Assembly: GCA_018433975.1 (NCBI GenBank) | Contig: JAHDQE010000051.1 | Span: 1-59,045 of the forward strand | Direction of reading: 5' to 3' | Length of the DNA stretch: 59,045 nucleotides | Origin: Ornatilinea sp. | Lineage (GTDB): Bacteria > Chloroflexota > Anaerolineae > Anaerolineales > Anaerolineaceae | Shown: positions 8,527 through 17,223 of the stretch, piece by piece | Position numbering within the stretch: position 1 is the stretch's first letter | How the letters are laid out: each line of letters opens with the position of its first letter | Translations under genes and position numbers: made by a program | Notes under the pieces: model-generated | Databases searched by the model: none | The model's input: only the letters and a program-made list of their open reading frames with translations | Told to the model about the DNA's origin: nothing

Positions 8527-9732
8527 TTAAACTGTTCGGGAAGCCCGCCTGCGCATCCCAACGGAGACCGGCGGGATCAGGATCAATAAGAATAACAGGA
8601 TATAAGGAGAAAAGTTTTTCCAGGCTAATTGACCGAGATTTACACTGAGTTCTTCCTGCTGCCAGTTTTGTTCTACCTGTGTGAGACTCTCACCGAGCAC
8701 TTCCTGAGAGCCTTCGTCCAATCCCATTCCATCCATATATTTTTCCATTAAACGTTGGGTGTTTTCCTTGCCGTAATTTTGATACAGGTAGCGGGTAAAA
8801 GAAGCTGATTCTGCGTATGCCAGGAAAGCCTGCGAGGCATCCCGGGGAAAAGTTTTTGTCAGGGATTGCATCGGCAGCAGGGTCTCCGATTCAACTGCGT
8901 TTTCCAGCACACGGGGGTAGTCTGCGTTGGGATATAACTCGGCCAACGAAGCTGTACCTTCAATCCACCAGATGGGCAGTTCGCTAAACTGTTCTCCTGC
9001 AAAGCGGTACTGTAAAATGTGTGTAATTTCATGCGGAATCTGGCGTTCCATCTCAAGCTGTTGTTCAAGCCCCGTGGGTATGGAAATGAGTATGGTGCTG
9101 ATCTCCGGATTGGTATGTCCCGCAACCCAGGAACTGGTGGGGCTGAGCTTGAGTGCGGTTTGAAGATCTTTGGGATCCTCATATACGTAGATTTTGACTT
9201 TCTTCATCCCCTGGCTGAGGGATGGATTGACAGGGATATATTTTTCCGCAGAATCAAGGCCGGTATGAGCCACGTTGAGGACATTCTGACCGAATTCCAT
9301 ATCGCGGTCATGCCAGAACACCTCAAAGGTGTCATCGGAAAGAGTCTGCCATTCAAAGCGGTTATCCCCATAGAAAAATGTGAAGTGCGGACTATCAAAC
9401 TGGCTGCCATCTACTGCGATCAGGCGGTACCAATATTCGATTTCGGAAAATGCGTGCAAAGGAGATTCAACCAGATCGCGATTGAATACGATATGGTCAG
9501 GCTGGTCCAATGGTACTTGCATCACCTGGGTATCCTGCTGGAAAGGGGTCATGAACAGGTAGGCTTCCTGAAGTTCTTTTTCTAACAAGAGTTCCGCAGT
9601 GAAGGTGATTTGTTCCCCAAAAGTATAGGTTACATCCGTTGCTGAGAGTTCAACCCATGTTTCCTGCTCCGATTGGGCAGCAGGAAACATCAGTGTATTC
9701 ATCGCGATGAGAAACGCCAGCCAAATTTTCAT
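8527..9732 (-). CDS. Secreted, membrane-anchored zinc metalloprotease (peptidase MA-like)
   Basis: This 401-residue protein has an N-terminal signal peptide (about 1-20), an N-terminal beta-rich region (25-120), a gluzincin-type catalytic region and a C-terminal TM anchor (about 373-392) with an RRRASR tail. The zinc site is HEITH at 234-238, with the third ligand probably E258 in WWIEGTASLAELYP. This is the layout of peptidase MA-like domains. It would act outside the membrane; the substrate is unknown. It lies between the acylphosphatase (38 bases) and a HEAT-repeat protein (33 bases) on the same strand. Confidence 0.8.
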   Translation of the reverse strand: MKIWLAFLIAMNTLMFPAAQSEQETWVELSATDVTYTFGEQITFTAELLLEKELQEAYLFMTPFQQDTQVMQVPLDQPDHIVFNRDLVESPLHAFSEIEYWYRLIAVDGSQFDSPHFTFFYGDNRFEWQTLSDDTFEVFWHDRDMEFGQNVLNVAHTGLDSAEKYIPVNPSLSQGMKKVKIYVYEDPKDLQTALKLSPTSSWVAGHTNPEISTILISIPTGLEQQLEMERQIPHEITHILQYRFAGEQFSELPIWWIEGTASLAELYPNADYPRVLENAVESETLLPMQSLTKTFPRDASQAFLAYAESASFTRYLYQNYGKENTQRLMEKYMDGMGLDEGSQEVLGESLTQVEQNWQQEELSVNLGQLAWKNFSPYILLFLLILIPPVSVGMRRRASRTV

Positions 9733-9765
9733 TAAATGATCCGGTCTATTTTCCTATTTCGTATC

Positions 9766-10803
9766 CTATACTTCGTCAGAGTCTTCAAGATCCTCTATAT
9801 CCACATCAATATCAATTAACTGATCCAGAGATCCTTCATCCGGCAAGTCGATATCAAAGAGATCCAGATTAGGGAGGTCCTCTGTGAAATCCAGGTTTTC
9901 GAGCGCCTGCTCAATCAGATAAGCCTCTTCATCGTCTTCAGTATCGTCGAGCAGCGCTTCAAGTGCCTCGCGGACATCTTCACCGCCAATTTTTGAAAGC
10001 GCCCAGGCAGTGGAAAGGCGGACTTCCTCATCCAGTGTTTCGGGTTCCTCCAATAAATTAAGTAGCAAGTGTCGTGCCGATGTAAGTTCTAATTCCCCGG
10101 CAGCGCGGATGGCTTCCGCTTTGATTTCATCCAGAGGATGATCGATCATTTCGAGTACAAATTCAGACCAGCGTTCGTCTGCGGAACGGCTGATGGCAAA
10201 TAACGCGCTGACAACCCAATCTTTATCGTTAGATTGGGCTGCTTCGTTAACCAGGTTGAAAATTTCATCACTGCTGGCGAAGCCGAGGGATTCAAGCGCC
10301 CGGCGGCGAATGATCTTTCGATCGTTCCCGCGCATCACATTCAGTAAAACGGTTTTAATTTCCCTGTATAAATCTTCCGGAATCTCTTCTAATTCACCCT
10401 GATACATAAAAGCGCCTAATGCGGAAGCAGCCGAGGCCCGCACAATTTCATCTTCATCCTTTTCAATGCAATGGATCAGGGCGGGGACGTAGCGAGTGGT
10501 ATCGCTATCCCACATCATGCGAATCGCCGCGGCACGAATGCGGGGTTCTTCATCTTGCAGAGCAAACTCGAAAATATCGTCGAAATAGACCAGAGAGTCT
10601 GCTTCAGCGATTTCTTCCAAATCTTCCATCAGTGCGATTCGCCGGGCAGTCTCAATTTGCGGCCAGGCTTCTTTCAGAAGTTGGAGGTTTTCCGGAGTGA
10701 GGTCAGAGAAGCTGTGGAGATATTTTGGGGAAATGGGATGTGAAGTATCCAACAGCGCCTGAATGACCTGGGGGAACGACTCGGATTTTTTTTCGTCAGA
10801 CAT
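9766..10803 (-). CDS. Acidic HEAT-repeat protein
   Basis: This 345-residue cytoplasmic protein has at least five helical HEAT-like repeats between about residues 80 and 295. They are recognisable as runs such as EPRIRAAAIRMMW, DEIVRASAASALGAF, RKIIRRRALESLGFA, DEIKAEAIRAAGELE and EEVRLSTAWALSKIG. The last 45 residues are extremely rich in Asp/Glu (DLFDIDLPDE..., DIDVDIEDLEDSDEV). HEAT proteins are binding scaffolds; no enzymatic motif is visible. The gene starts 13 bases after the site-2 protease gene ends, so the two are probably co-transcribed. Partner and function are unknown. Confidence 0.75.
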   Translation of the reverse strand: MSDEKKSESFPQVIQALLDTSHPISPKYLHSFSDLTPENLQLLKEAWPQIETARRIALMEDLEEIAEADSLVYFDDIFEFALQDEEPRIRAAAIRMMWDSDTTRYVPALIHCIEKDEDEIVRASAASALGAFMYQGELEEIPEDLYREIKTVLLNVMRGNDRKIIRRRALESLGFASSDEIFNLVNEAAQSNDKDWVVSALFAISRSADERWSEFVLEMIDHPLDEIKAEAIRAAGELELTSARHLLLNLLEEPETLDEEVRLSTAWALSKIGGEDVREALEALLDDTEDDEEAYLIEQALENLDFTEDLPNLDLFDIDLPDEGSLDQLIDIDVDIEDLEDSDEV

Positions 10804-10816
10804 ATTTTTACCTCGT

Positions 10817-11887
10817 TTAAGGAATGACGATGGGATTAATAATATCCTGAGTGGTGATGTAAATCATCAGGAAAATTAGAATAAAGAAACTGACTGCGTT
10901 CAGGAAGTTCTCAAATTGCACGGGAACGCGCTTTTTGAGGATGATTTCTGGCAAGGCAAACAAAACCCGGCCACCGTCCAGGGGGAGGATGGGAAGGAGG
11001 TTCGTAAGGCCTAAAGCAACGGTAATAATGCCCATCAGGGCAAGGGTATTGATAGCCGGAGTCTGTTCGGTCTGGGGCGTAGAACTGGCTTCTACATCTG
11101 CTTCGCGGGCCTGTTCATACATGCTGTAAATTCCAACCGGACCTACGAAACGCGCTTCTTCCGGCTGGATTTGTCCCTGAATCAGACGGCCGGGCAGCAA
11201 TACCAGCTGGCGGCCCTGTTCATAAACGGCCTGAAAAGCGTAAGGTACTGCTTGCGTGATGTTCATGGAGACGACGGGATTGCCCATAACAATTCCCAGG
11301 GAGCCTTCACCTTCCGGTGGGTTGACCCGCGGCACGGCACTGGTCTCGAACTGCTGTCCATCCCGTTGGTAATCAATTTTAATCTTTTCGCCGAGATTGG
11401 CTTTGACCACATCTGAAAGAGCCGTCATGCTGTCGATGGTTGTCCCGTTTACGCTGAGAATGATATCTTCCGGCATAATCCCGGCCGTTTCCGCGGGAGA
11501 ATTCTGAGCGACCTCAATAATTTTTACCACGGACGTCTGGGACATTCCCAATTTCATGAAAACAACGGTGAAAATAATAACACCCAGCAGTAAATTCATC
11601 ATAGGGCCTGCCAGGGCTACTCCGATACGCTTCCAGGGATTGGCCGCCCCGAGCCCATCCGGAATGTCAGGGTCGTTTTCACCTTTTGGGCGGACAAATC
11701 CACCGAAAGGAATCCAGTTCAGGGTAATTTCCGTCCCTTTCCAGGTAAAGAGTTTTGCCAGACGAGGCGGGTAACCAAAACCAAATTCTTCAACTTCAAT
11801 ACCAAATAATCTTGTTACCAGGAAATGCCCCAGCTCGTGGAGGAAAACCAGCAGGCCGAAAGCAATCACAAATTCTAAAATCAACAT
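10817..11887 (-). CDS. rseP: RseP-like site-2 zinc metalloprotease (M50)
   Basis: This 356-residue intramembrane protease has its zinc-binding HELGH at 17-21 in the first TM helix, the conserved GFGYPPRL and NWIPFGGFVRPKGE segments, one PDZ domain (about 120-205, EDIILSVNGTTIDS) and the second catalytic motif NLLPILPLDGG near residue 295. The family cleaves membrane-bound anti-sigma factors or signal-peptide remnants. Many bacterial RseP homologues of this length have a single PDZ, as here. It is the first gene of the run that continues with the HEAT protein, the metalloprotease and acylphosphatase. mvaD lies 165 bases upstream on the same strand. Confidence 0.9.
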   Translation of the reverse strand: MLILEFVIAFGLLVFLHELGHFLVTRLFGIEVEEFGFGYPPRLAKLFTWKGTEITLNWIPFGGFVRPKGENDPDIPDGLGAANPWKRIGVALAGPMMNLLLGVIIFTVVFMKLGMSQTSVVKIIEVAQNSPAETAGIMPEDIILSVNGTTIDSMTALSDVVKANLGEKIKIDYQRDGQQFETSAVPRVNPPEGEGSLGIVMGNPVVSMNITQAVPYAFQAVYEQGRQLVLLPGRLIQGQIQPEEARFVGPVGIYSMYEQAREADVEASSTPQTEQTPAINTLALMGIITVALGLTNLLPILPLDGGRVLFALPEIILKKRVPVQFENFLNAVSFFILIFLMIYITTQDIINPIVIP

Positions 11888-12052
11888 TTTATTTATCCTT
11901 CAAATAGGGTCCGATTAAAACCTCGAATCGGGAGGATTCGCGGGAATGTGTTTGCGTATATCCTCTTAATTATATCGCTTTTCTATAGGAGAACCATTAA
12001 CATAAAACAAGTTGGAACCCGGTCGATCTATGAGGAATACTATGGAATGAGG

Positions 12053-13033
12053 TCAGTCTGTGACCAATTGGACTGCCCCACCGGGTGGAGAAACGAGAAC
12101 GCGCTGTACTTGAGGGAACGGTTCCAGCCGTTTTTTGACTTCCGGAACATCTTTGGAAAGACAAAGTACATGAACATTGGGCCCGGCATCCAGAGTGTAA
12201 CAGACCTGCAGGCCCTCTGCACGCCAAGCAGGGATGGTTTTCATCAGTTCGAGAGAGGCTGGTTCCCAGTAAAACAGGGGAGGGATGGAGGTCATCATGA
12301 CAGCGTGCATCAGGTTGCTGTCACGCTCAACGATTTTGGCAAAGGTGTTAAAGTCGCGGTCGAGGATGGCCTGCCGGCAAACAGCCAGGCGGGTCGGAGC
12401 ACCCTGAAGCCGTGCGGGTTGGAATGGGCTGGTATCCGCCAGCCGGTGGCCGGCTGTAGAGCCGACCGGTTTGTGCTTGGAATGAAGGATAGCGATGCAA
12501 TCCACCAGGTCCCAATGGCCGGGCGGGGCGATCGTGCGGGCAAAGGAGTCCGCATCGGTATCCCCTGGAAGCCACTCGACAAAACCGGTGGGTACCGAAC
12601 GGCAGGCCGAACCGGAACCGTACCGTGCCAACCGGGAAAGAGACGCTTCATCCGGTTGGAGACCGATTGCGGTGGTGGCCGCCAGACTCAGCGCGGCAAA
12701 AGCCGAAGCGGAAGATGCTATCCCGGCGCCGGTGGGAAAATTGTTGGTGCTGGTGACCACCGCGTGATAAGGTGTGCCAGCCAACTCACGCACCCGGTCC
12801 AGAAAACGCGAAACGCGCTCCAGGGCGAGCGGTTGTGCCGGGGCATCGTTCAGAATAAGGCTGTCTGCTGCTAAACTGGGGGCAAAGCGAACCATGGTGC
12901 GGGTCGTCAGTGCGCCAAGGTTCATCGAAAGTGACCCGCTGGCGGGCAGGTTCAGTTCATTATTCCGGTTTCCCCAGTATTTAATGAAGGCAATATTGGG
13001 ATGTGCGATGGCAGTAGAGAAAAAATCAGGCAT
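12053..13033 (-). CDS. mvaD: Diphosphomevalonate (or phosphomevalonate) decarboxylase
   Basis: This 326-residue GHMP-family enzyme makes isopentenyl diphosphate (or isopentenyl phosphate) by ATP-dependent decarboxylation in the mevalonate pathway. The motifs seen are IAFIKYWGNRN (15-25), the ATP loop FPTGAGIASSASAFAAL (99-115), GSGSACRS with the catalytic arginine R145, and LDAGPNVH with the catalytic aspartate D282. The segment after R145 reads SVPTGFVEW where diphosphomevalonate decarboxylases usually have a GG. Some Chloroflexota are known to use phosphomevalonate decarboxylase plus isopentenyl phosphate kinase, so substrate choice is open. No other mevalonate gene is adjacent; a thiolase lies at 39526-40683. 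A degraded copy of its 5' end lies at 18270-18366. Confidence 0.88.
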   Translation of the reverse strand: MPDFFSTAIAHPNIAFIKYWGNRNNELNLPASGSLSMNLGALTTRTMVRFAPSLAADSLILNDAPAQPLALERVSRFLDRVRELAGTPYHAVVTSTNNFPTGAGIASSASAFAALSLAATTAIGLQPDEASLSRLARYGSGSACRSVPTGFVEWLPGDTDADSFARTIAPPGHWDLVDCIAILHSKHKPVGSTAGHRLADTSPFQPARLQGAPTRLAVCRQAILDRDFNTFAKIVERDSNLMHAVMMTSIPPLFYWEPASLELMKTIPAWRAEGLQVCYTLDAGPNVHVLCLSKDVPEVKKRLEPFPQVQRVLVSPPGGAVQLVTD

Positions 13034-13228
13034 CTATATTATTCCCTTTGCATTATTTTCTCAGTCAAGTTTACCATTTATGCATGCCTTGCTATTTAAT
13101 TTTGTATGAATGTTGAAGGTTAGAGAGTAATATGTGAGGATGATGGGCGATTCTTATTGAATTTCATTCCTGAAAAGCTGATATGTTCAGATCCAGAGTG
13201 AAGCGGCATTTATAAGGGATAATAAATA

Positions 13229-13260
13229 GCCCCTGTGGAGTGCAAAACCTCCACGGGGGC
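13229..13260 (-). terminator. Terminator-like hairpin after the Cys-tailed lipoprotein gene
   Basis: A 12-bp stem (GCCCCTGTGGAG at 13229-13240 against CTCCACGGGGGC at 13249-13260, one G-U pair) encloses an 8-base loop. Read on the minus strand it is followed by TATTTATTATCC, moderately U-rich, 66 bases after the stop of the gene at 13327. On the plus strand AGATAGTTTTTC follows. The remainder of 13034-13326 shows no gene. Confidence 0.55.
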
Positions 13261-13326
13261 AGATAGTTTTTCAAATGATTGGCAGGGGAGTTGGTTAATA
13301 TCCTTGGATAAGGGTATAAATTCTAT

Positions 13327-14463
13327 TTATCGACATCCCCATTCACAACAACCCACATGGGTGAGGCATTGTCTGATGCAAACCCGGACACAGCCAGGCT
13401 CATCTTCCGGTTCTTCCTCAGTTGTCGTGGAAGGCACTGAAATAGGGCACAGGCCTGCTTCTCCGCCGTTGGGAGTGAAGCCGGAGGCTGCCCGACAAGT
13501 GTTGTCCAGTGCATACATTTCTTTGAGTGGGTAATACCCGGTTTCACTCTTCATTGGCGAGCCGGCCTCATCAAAAGTGAAATGGTCATTGTGGTCAAAC
13601 AGATCAAACTGATCTTCACCCAGGATAGACCAGGCACCCCAAAGAAAGACTTCGGTATCACCCAGAAGACTTTTTTTGAAGGAGAGTTCGATAAGTTTAG
13701 GATCATCCGAAGAAATTCGCGACCAGGCGAGGTCCGGGTCTGAACCAATTCCGGCATCAAACACTTTGATCTCATAGCCGTCATCACCGGGAGGCGTGTC
13801 GCTTCGCATTGGGGTTACACCGCCGATATTTTTGTTGAGGTCTTTCCAAACAGTGACCCCTTCAACTGACCATTCCGTGCTGAGCGGCCTTGCGGTCCAC
13901 ACCAGGACATCTCCACGCCCATCGATATCCAGATCCAGTTCGATGCCAAAACCGAACTGTGAATCGGGAAAGAGCGCCGGATCTTCCTTCATGTGGATGA
14001 TTGAGTAAATGAATTCGTCATCTTTGTCGCGGAAAAGGTTGGCCTGTTTGATATCGATGACTGGAAGGTAATTCATATCCTGATCGAACGGGCGTTCGTA
14101 GCGGCCTCGAAGAAATTCATCTCCGGCGTAGGCTTCTTTTTGGTCGGCTTTGCGGTCGGATTCCTGGTCGTGGATGACCTGTGGGCTGCCTGGAGGCGTG
14201 ATGTTGGCAACTACTAGGTGCACAATCGATGTAGGGGAAGACTCCTCGGTGGGTAAAATTTCGACGGGTTCGTCGGTTGGAGGCACTTCAGTAGGGGGTA
14301 CTTCGGTTGGCTGGATTTCGGGCTGTTTGTCTGCCTCGGCGACGGTTGCTGGTTCCGTCACCATTTCTGTGCTGGTTTGCTGTGGGAGATTGCAGGCTGA
14401 GATTAAGACCACGATCAACATGATAACTATGATGATCATGATTGACCTGATTGGACGATACAT
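13327..14463 (-). CDS. Surface lipoprotein with Pro/Thr linker and Cys-rich tail
   Basis: This 378-residue protein has a lipoprotein signal with lipobox LISAC (lipidated C24), an acidic/Pro-Thr linker (about 30-80) containing a repeated EVPPT unit, and a globular region (90-330). That region looks like a beta-rich module with FGIELDLDIDGRGDVLVW, a possible Ca-binding DxDxDGxGD loop. After an acidic spacer, the last 22 residues carry a dense cysteine pattern (C-x3-C-x3-C-x5-CC-x3-C). It would sit on the outer face of the membrane; the function is unknown. AAAGGAGGG six bases before the ATG supports the start. It is divergent from the clostripain-like gene. Confidence 0.7.
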   Translation of the reverse strand: MYRPIRSIMIIIVIMLIVVLISACNLPQQTSTEMVTEPATVAEADKQPEIQPTEVPPTEVPPTDEPVEILPTEESSPTSIVHLVVANITPPGSPQVIHDQESDRKADQKEAYAGDEFLRGRYERPFDQDMNYLPVIDIKQANLFRDKDDEFIYSIIHMKEDPALFPDSQFGFGIELDLDIDGRGDVLVWTARPLSTEWSVEGVTVWKDLNKNIGGVTPMRSDTPPGDDGYEIKVFDAGIGSDPDLAWSRISSDDPKLIELSFKKSLLGDTEVFLWGAWSILGEDQFDLFDHNDHFTFDEAGSPMKSETGYYPLKEMYALDNTCRAASGFTPNGGEAGLCPISVPSTTTEEEPEDEPGCVRVCIRQCLTHVGCCEWGCR

Positions 14464-14817
14464 GGCATCCCTCCTTTAGATAAATGCACTTTTTCAATTG
14501 ATGACGGCGGAAATTTTGGCGGTGATTGGGATAATAATCTTCTTCCATTATATGAAAAATATATTGTCAATAAAATAGGTAGCCTGGAATACCATGAAAA
14601 AATGGGATCGATTGTCAGATGAGTTCTGCGATTAATGGTATGGGAAATGTGGTCGGGATGAGAAGTTTTTACAGAAAGCTTTAACTGGTAAATGAGATTT
14701 GTTTTGCTCTTGGTAATTTATTACTTTTCTGTCACAGGTTAATGTATAATTTTTTTGCATAAGGGGATTGTATTGGTGAAGTTTTTTCAGCAGGGTTTTG
14801 TATCATAGGAGACATTC
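14464..14817. promoter_or_regulatory. Divergent intergenic region with a candidate -10 box
   Basis: This 354-base AT-rich gap separates the divergently transcribed lipoprotein and clostripain-like genes, so both promoters should lie here. The only good element I see is TATAAT at 14745-14750 on the plus strand, about 68 bases before the protease ATG, with no convincing -35. Ribosome sites adjoin both starts (AAAGGAGGG on minus, ATAGGAGAC on plus). No gene was recognised inside. Confidence 0.35.
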
Positions 14818-17115
14818 ATGCCAGAGGAGAAAAAGTCGAACCGTGTTGTCTGGATTGCAGCGATCGTTGCACTTTTATTGATTGTTGTTTGCTGCTGCAT
14901 TATCGTCGCGCTGATTTATGGCAGTAAAGTATTGAACGACACCGATAAACGTTTGGAAGAAACACAGGAACCTGCAAGCGGTGAAGTTCCCGTCATCCCA
15001 ACAGTTGAGGTTTCCCTTACCGCAGAAGTGCCAAAAGATGAGCAAACCTGGCTGGTGATGCTTTATATGGATGCAGACGATGCTCTTCTGGAAGAAGACA
15101 TGCTTTTCGATTTTAACGAGGCGGAACTGGTTGGCTCCAGCGACAGGGTGACCATTGTTTCGCAACTCGACCGCTATTCCGGCTCGGATGGGTTTTCGGG
15201 CGAAGGGGGATGGCATACGGCGAAGCGCTTCTATATCACCAAAGACGACGACATAAGTGCAATCCATTCGACAGAAATTGCCGATCTGGGCGAGATCAAT
15301 ATGGGGGCACCGGGATCTTTGCTCGACTTTGTGGAATGGGCAGTCGGTGCTTATCCGGCGGCCCGCTATGCCATGATTCTCTCCGATCATGGCGGCGGGT
15401 GGACAGGCGGGTGGACGGATTCTGACCCTTCATTTGATTATTTGAGCATGAATGATCTGGATTACGCCCTGTATACCCTGACAACTTCCCTGCCCATTGA
15501 AAAATTTGATGTGATCGGATTTGATGCCTGTTTGATGAGCCAGTTGGATGTGTATAACATCGTAGCACCTTACGCCTATTATGCAGTGGCTTCGGAAGAG
15601 GTGGAGCCTGCCACCGGTTGGGCCTATACAGCCTTTTTGCAGCAGTTGGCTGATAACCCCGGAATGGACGGCAGAGAGCTTTCCTCGATCATTGTGGATA
15701 CCTATCTGGAGGAGGACCAGCGCATTCTGAACGATGAAGCACGGGCGCGTATGCTGCAGGGAAACACCCAATTTACTGCGCAGGAAGTGCTTGACGAGCT
15801 GTTATCCTTTTCTACTCTCACCGCTGTTGATCTGAGTTACATCCCGGAAATCAAGCAGGCATTGAATCAGTTTGCCGGGCACATGACCCAACTTGACCAG
15901 ACCAGGATTGCCGCTGCCCGGAATTACACACCATCTTTTCAATCGGTGTTTGGTCAGGGGAGCGTACCCTCTTTCATCGATCTGGTTCAGTTTTCCCTGA
16001 TTGTGGAGCAGGAGGCGGGTTCTGATCCATCGAGCGGTGAAGCATTAAGAAATGCACTCTCAAAAGCCATTGTTGAAAATAAAGCTGGTTCTCAGAAAGC
16101 TGGTGCTCAGGGCATTTCGATTTATTTTCCGAATTCGGCATTATATGCTCAGGAATGGGGCGGATACGAAGTTTACACTACCGAAAACAGCCGTTTCGTG
16201 AATGACACATTGTGGGATGAATTTCTGGCCTATCACTATGCCGGGGTGACTTTCAATCCCGAATCAAAAACGGCCGTTATCCCCTCCAGGTCGACAGACG
16301 TGTCCGGTCCGGGTGCCGGAGAGATCCAGATTGGAAATTTTTCGCTTTCGACAAATACCGTTTCCGTCGGTGATGTTATTTCGTTCAATACGGAAGTTAC
16401 CGGCACCAATGTCGGTTATGTGTATATGCAGTATGGCTGGTTCGCGCAAGACGTGCGCAGCATGCTGGTTGTGCTGGGAATGGATTACATCCGCTCAGAT
16501 CAATCTAGGGAGGTGGGGGGTACCTATTATCCGGATTGGGGAACTTCGGGCCAAATTCCCGTTTATTATGAATTTGAACCCCGGTTGTTTTTCATTGCGG
16601 ATGAATTTGAAGAAAACATCTCTTTTGTCGAAGTCGTTGTGTCAAATTACGGTGCTACCGAGGATGATAGCCTCATCACTGTGCCGGGGATCTTCACGCT
16701 GAAAAATAGCGGCCGCGAACTTTATGCCGAGATGAAATTCAACAGCGTTGGGGAGATGATAGAATTGATTGGGTATTCCGGAGCGATTCAAATTGTGGAA
16801 GATGAAGCATACGGAAGCGGAACTTTCCAGATCGAATATTCAAGCGAAGAAGGTACGGGAACACCTTACCCGATCACCCCTTCTGTCGGTGATACGTTCA
16901 TGCCCTTTTTCATCGGATATGTCCTTGAGGAGGATGTGTACCTGAACGTGAAAAGCGATCCAATCGCTTTTGGCGAGAACCCATTTAAATTGATCGGCGA
17001 ATCGGTTGCTGACTTTGACATCGAATTTCCTTACTACGTGGCGGTCGCTGTTGAAGATCTGGATGGCGTATTAACCGACGCCGTCGACGTGGATATCTTT
17101 GATGTAAAGCGCTGA
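14818..17115 (+). CDS. Membrane-anchored clostripain-like cysteine protease (C11)
   Basis: This 765-residue protein has an N-terminal TM anchor (about 10-34) and then a linker. The caspase-fold C11 domain starts near residue 75 (TWLVMLYMDADDALLEEDM). The catalytic dyad is visible as H191 in ILSDHGGGW and C238 in GFDACLMS. Clostripain-family enzymes cut after basic residues and mature by autoprocessing. The C-terminal ~270 residues are beta-rich and lack a recognised motif; they could be substrate- or surface-binding. It is extracytoplasmic by topology. The stop is followed by a strong hairpin at 17177-17219. Confidence 0.88.
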   Translation: MPEEKKSNRVVWIAAIVALLLIVVCCCIIVALIYGSKVLNDTDKRLEETQEPASGEVPVIPTVEVSLTAEVPKDEQTWLVMLYMDADDALLEEDMLFDFNEAELVGSSDRVTIVSQLDRYSGSDGFSGEGGWHTAKRFYITKDDDISAIHSTEIADLGEINMGAPGSLLDFVEWAVGAYPAARYAMILSDHGGGWTGGWTDSDPSFDYLSMNDLDYALYTLTTSLPIEKFDVIGFDACLMSQLDVYNIVAPYAYYAVASEEVEPATGWAYTAFLQQLADNPGMDGRELSSIIVDTYLEEDQRILNDEARARMLQGNTQFTAQEVLDELLSFSTLTAVDLSYIPEIKQALNQFAGHMTQLDQTRIAAARNYTPSFQSVFGQGSVPSFIDLVQFSLIVEQEAGSDPSSGEALRNALSKAIVENKAGSQKAGAQGISIYFPNSALYAQEWGGYEVYTTENSRFVNDTLWDEFLAYHYAGVTFNPESKTAVIPSRSTDVSGPGAGEIQIGNFSLSTNTVSVGDVISFNTEVTGTNVGYVYMQYGWFAQDVRSMLVVLGMDYIRSDQSREVGGTYYPDWGTSGQIPVYYEFEPRLFFIADEFEENISFVEVVVSNYGATEDDSLITVPGIFTLKNSGRELYAEMKFNSVGEMIELIGYSGAIQIVEDEAYGSGTFQIEYSSEEGTGTPYPITPSVGDTFMPFFIGYVLEEDVYLNVKSDPIAFGENPFKLIGESVADFDIEFPYYVAVAVEDLDGVLTDAVDVDIFDVKR

Positions 17116-17176
17116 TCTGGACCAATCAGTTCATTGCCGACAGTGCTTGAATATGGTTGTAGAAAATCAGTTCTTC

Positions 17177-17219
17177 AAACCGGTTGTCTCTGGTGAATTG
17201 TTCAGGGACAACCGGTTTT
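17177..17219. terminator. Bidirectional terminator between protease and acetamidase genes
   Basis: A perfect 12-bp stem (AAACCGGTTGTC at 17177-17188 with GACAACCGGTTT at 17207-17218), extendable by three more pairs, closes a 12-base loop. TTTT ends the plus-strand arm and AAAA precedes it, so it can serve the convergent genes on both sides. Confidence 0.75.
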
Positions 17220-17223
17220 CCGG

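Noticed and set aside
9019..9585. A 188-codon plus-strand open frame
   Set aside because: It is antisense to the metalloprotease with the HEITH motif; there is no recognisable domain or ribosome site.
11948..12874. A 308-codon open frame on the plus strand
   Set aside because: It lies antisense to mvaD, whose motifs are unmistakable, and its translation is Gly/Arg-rich without any family signature.
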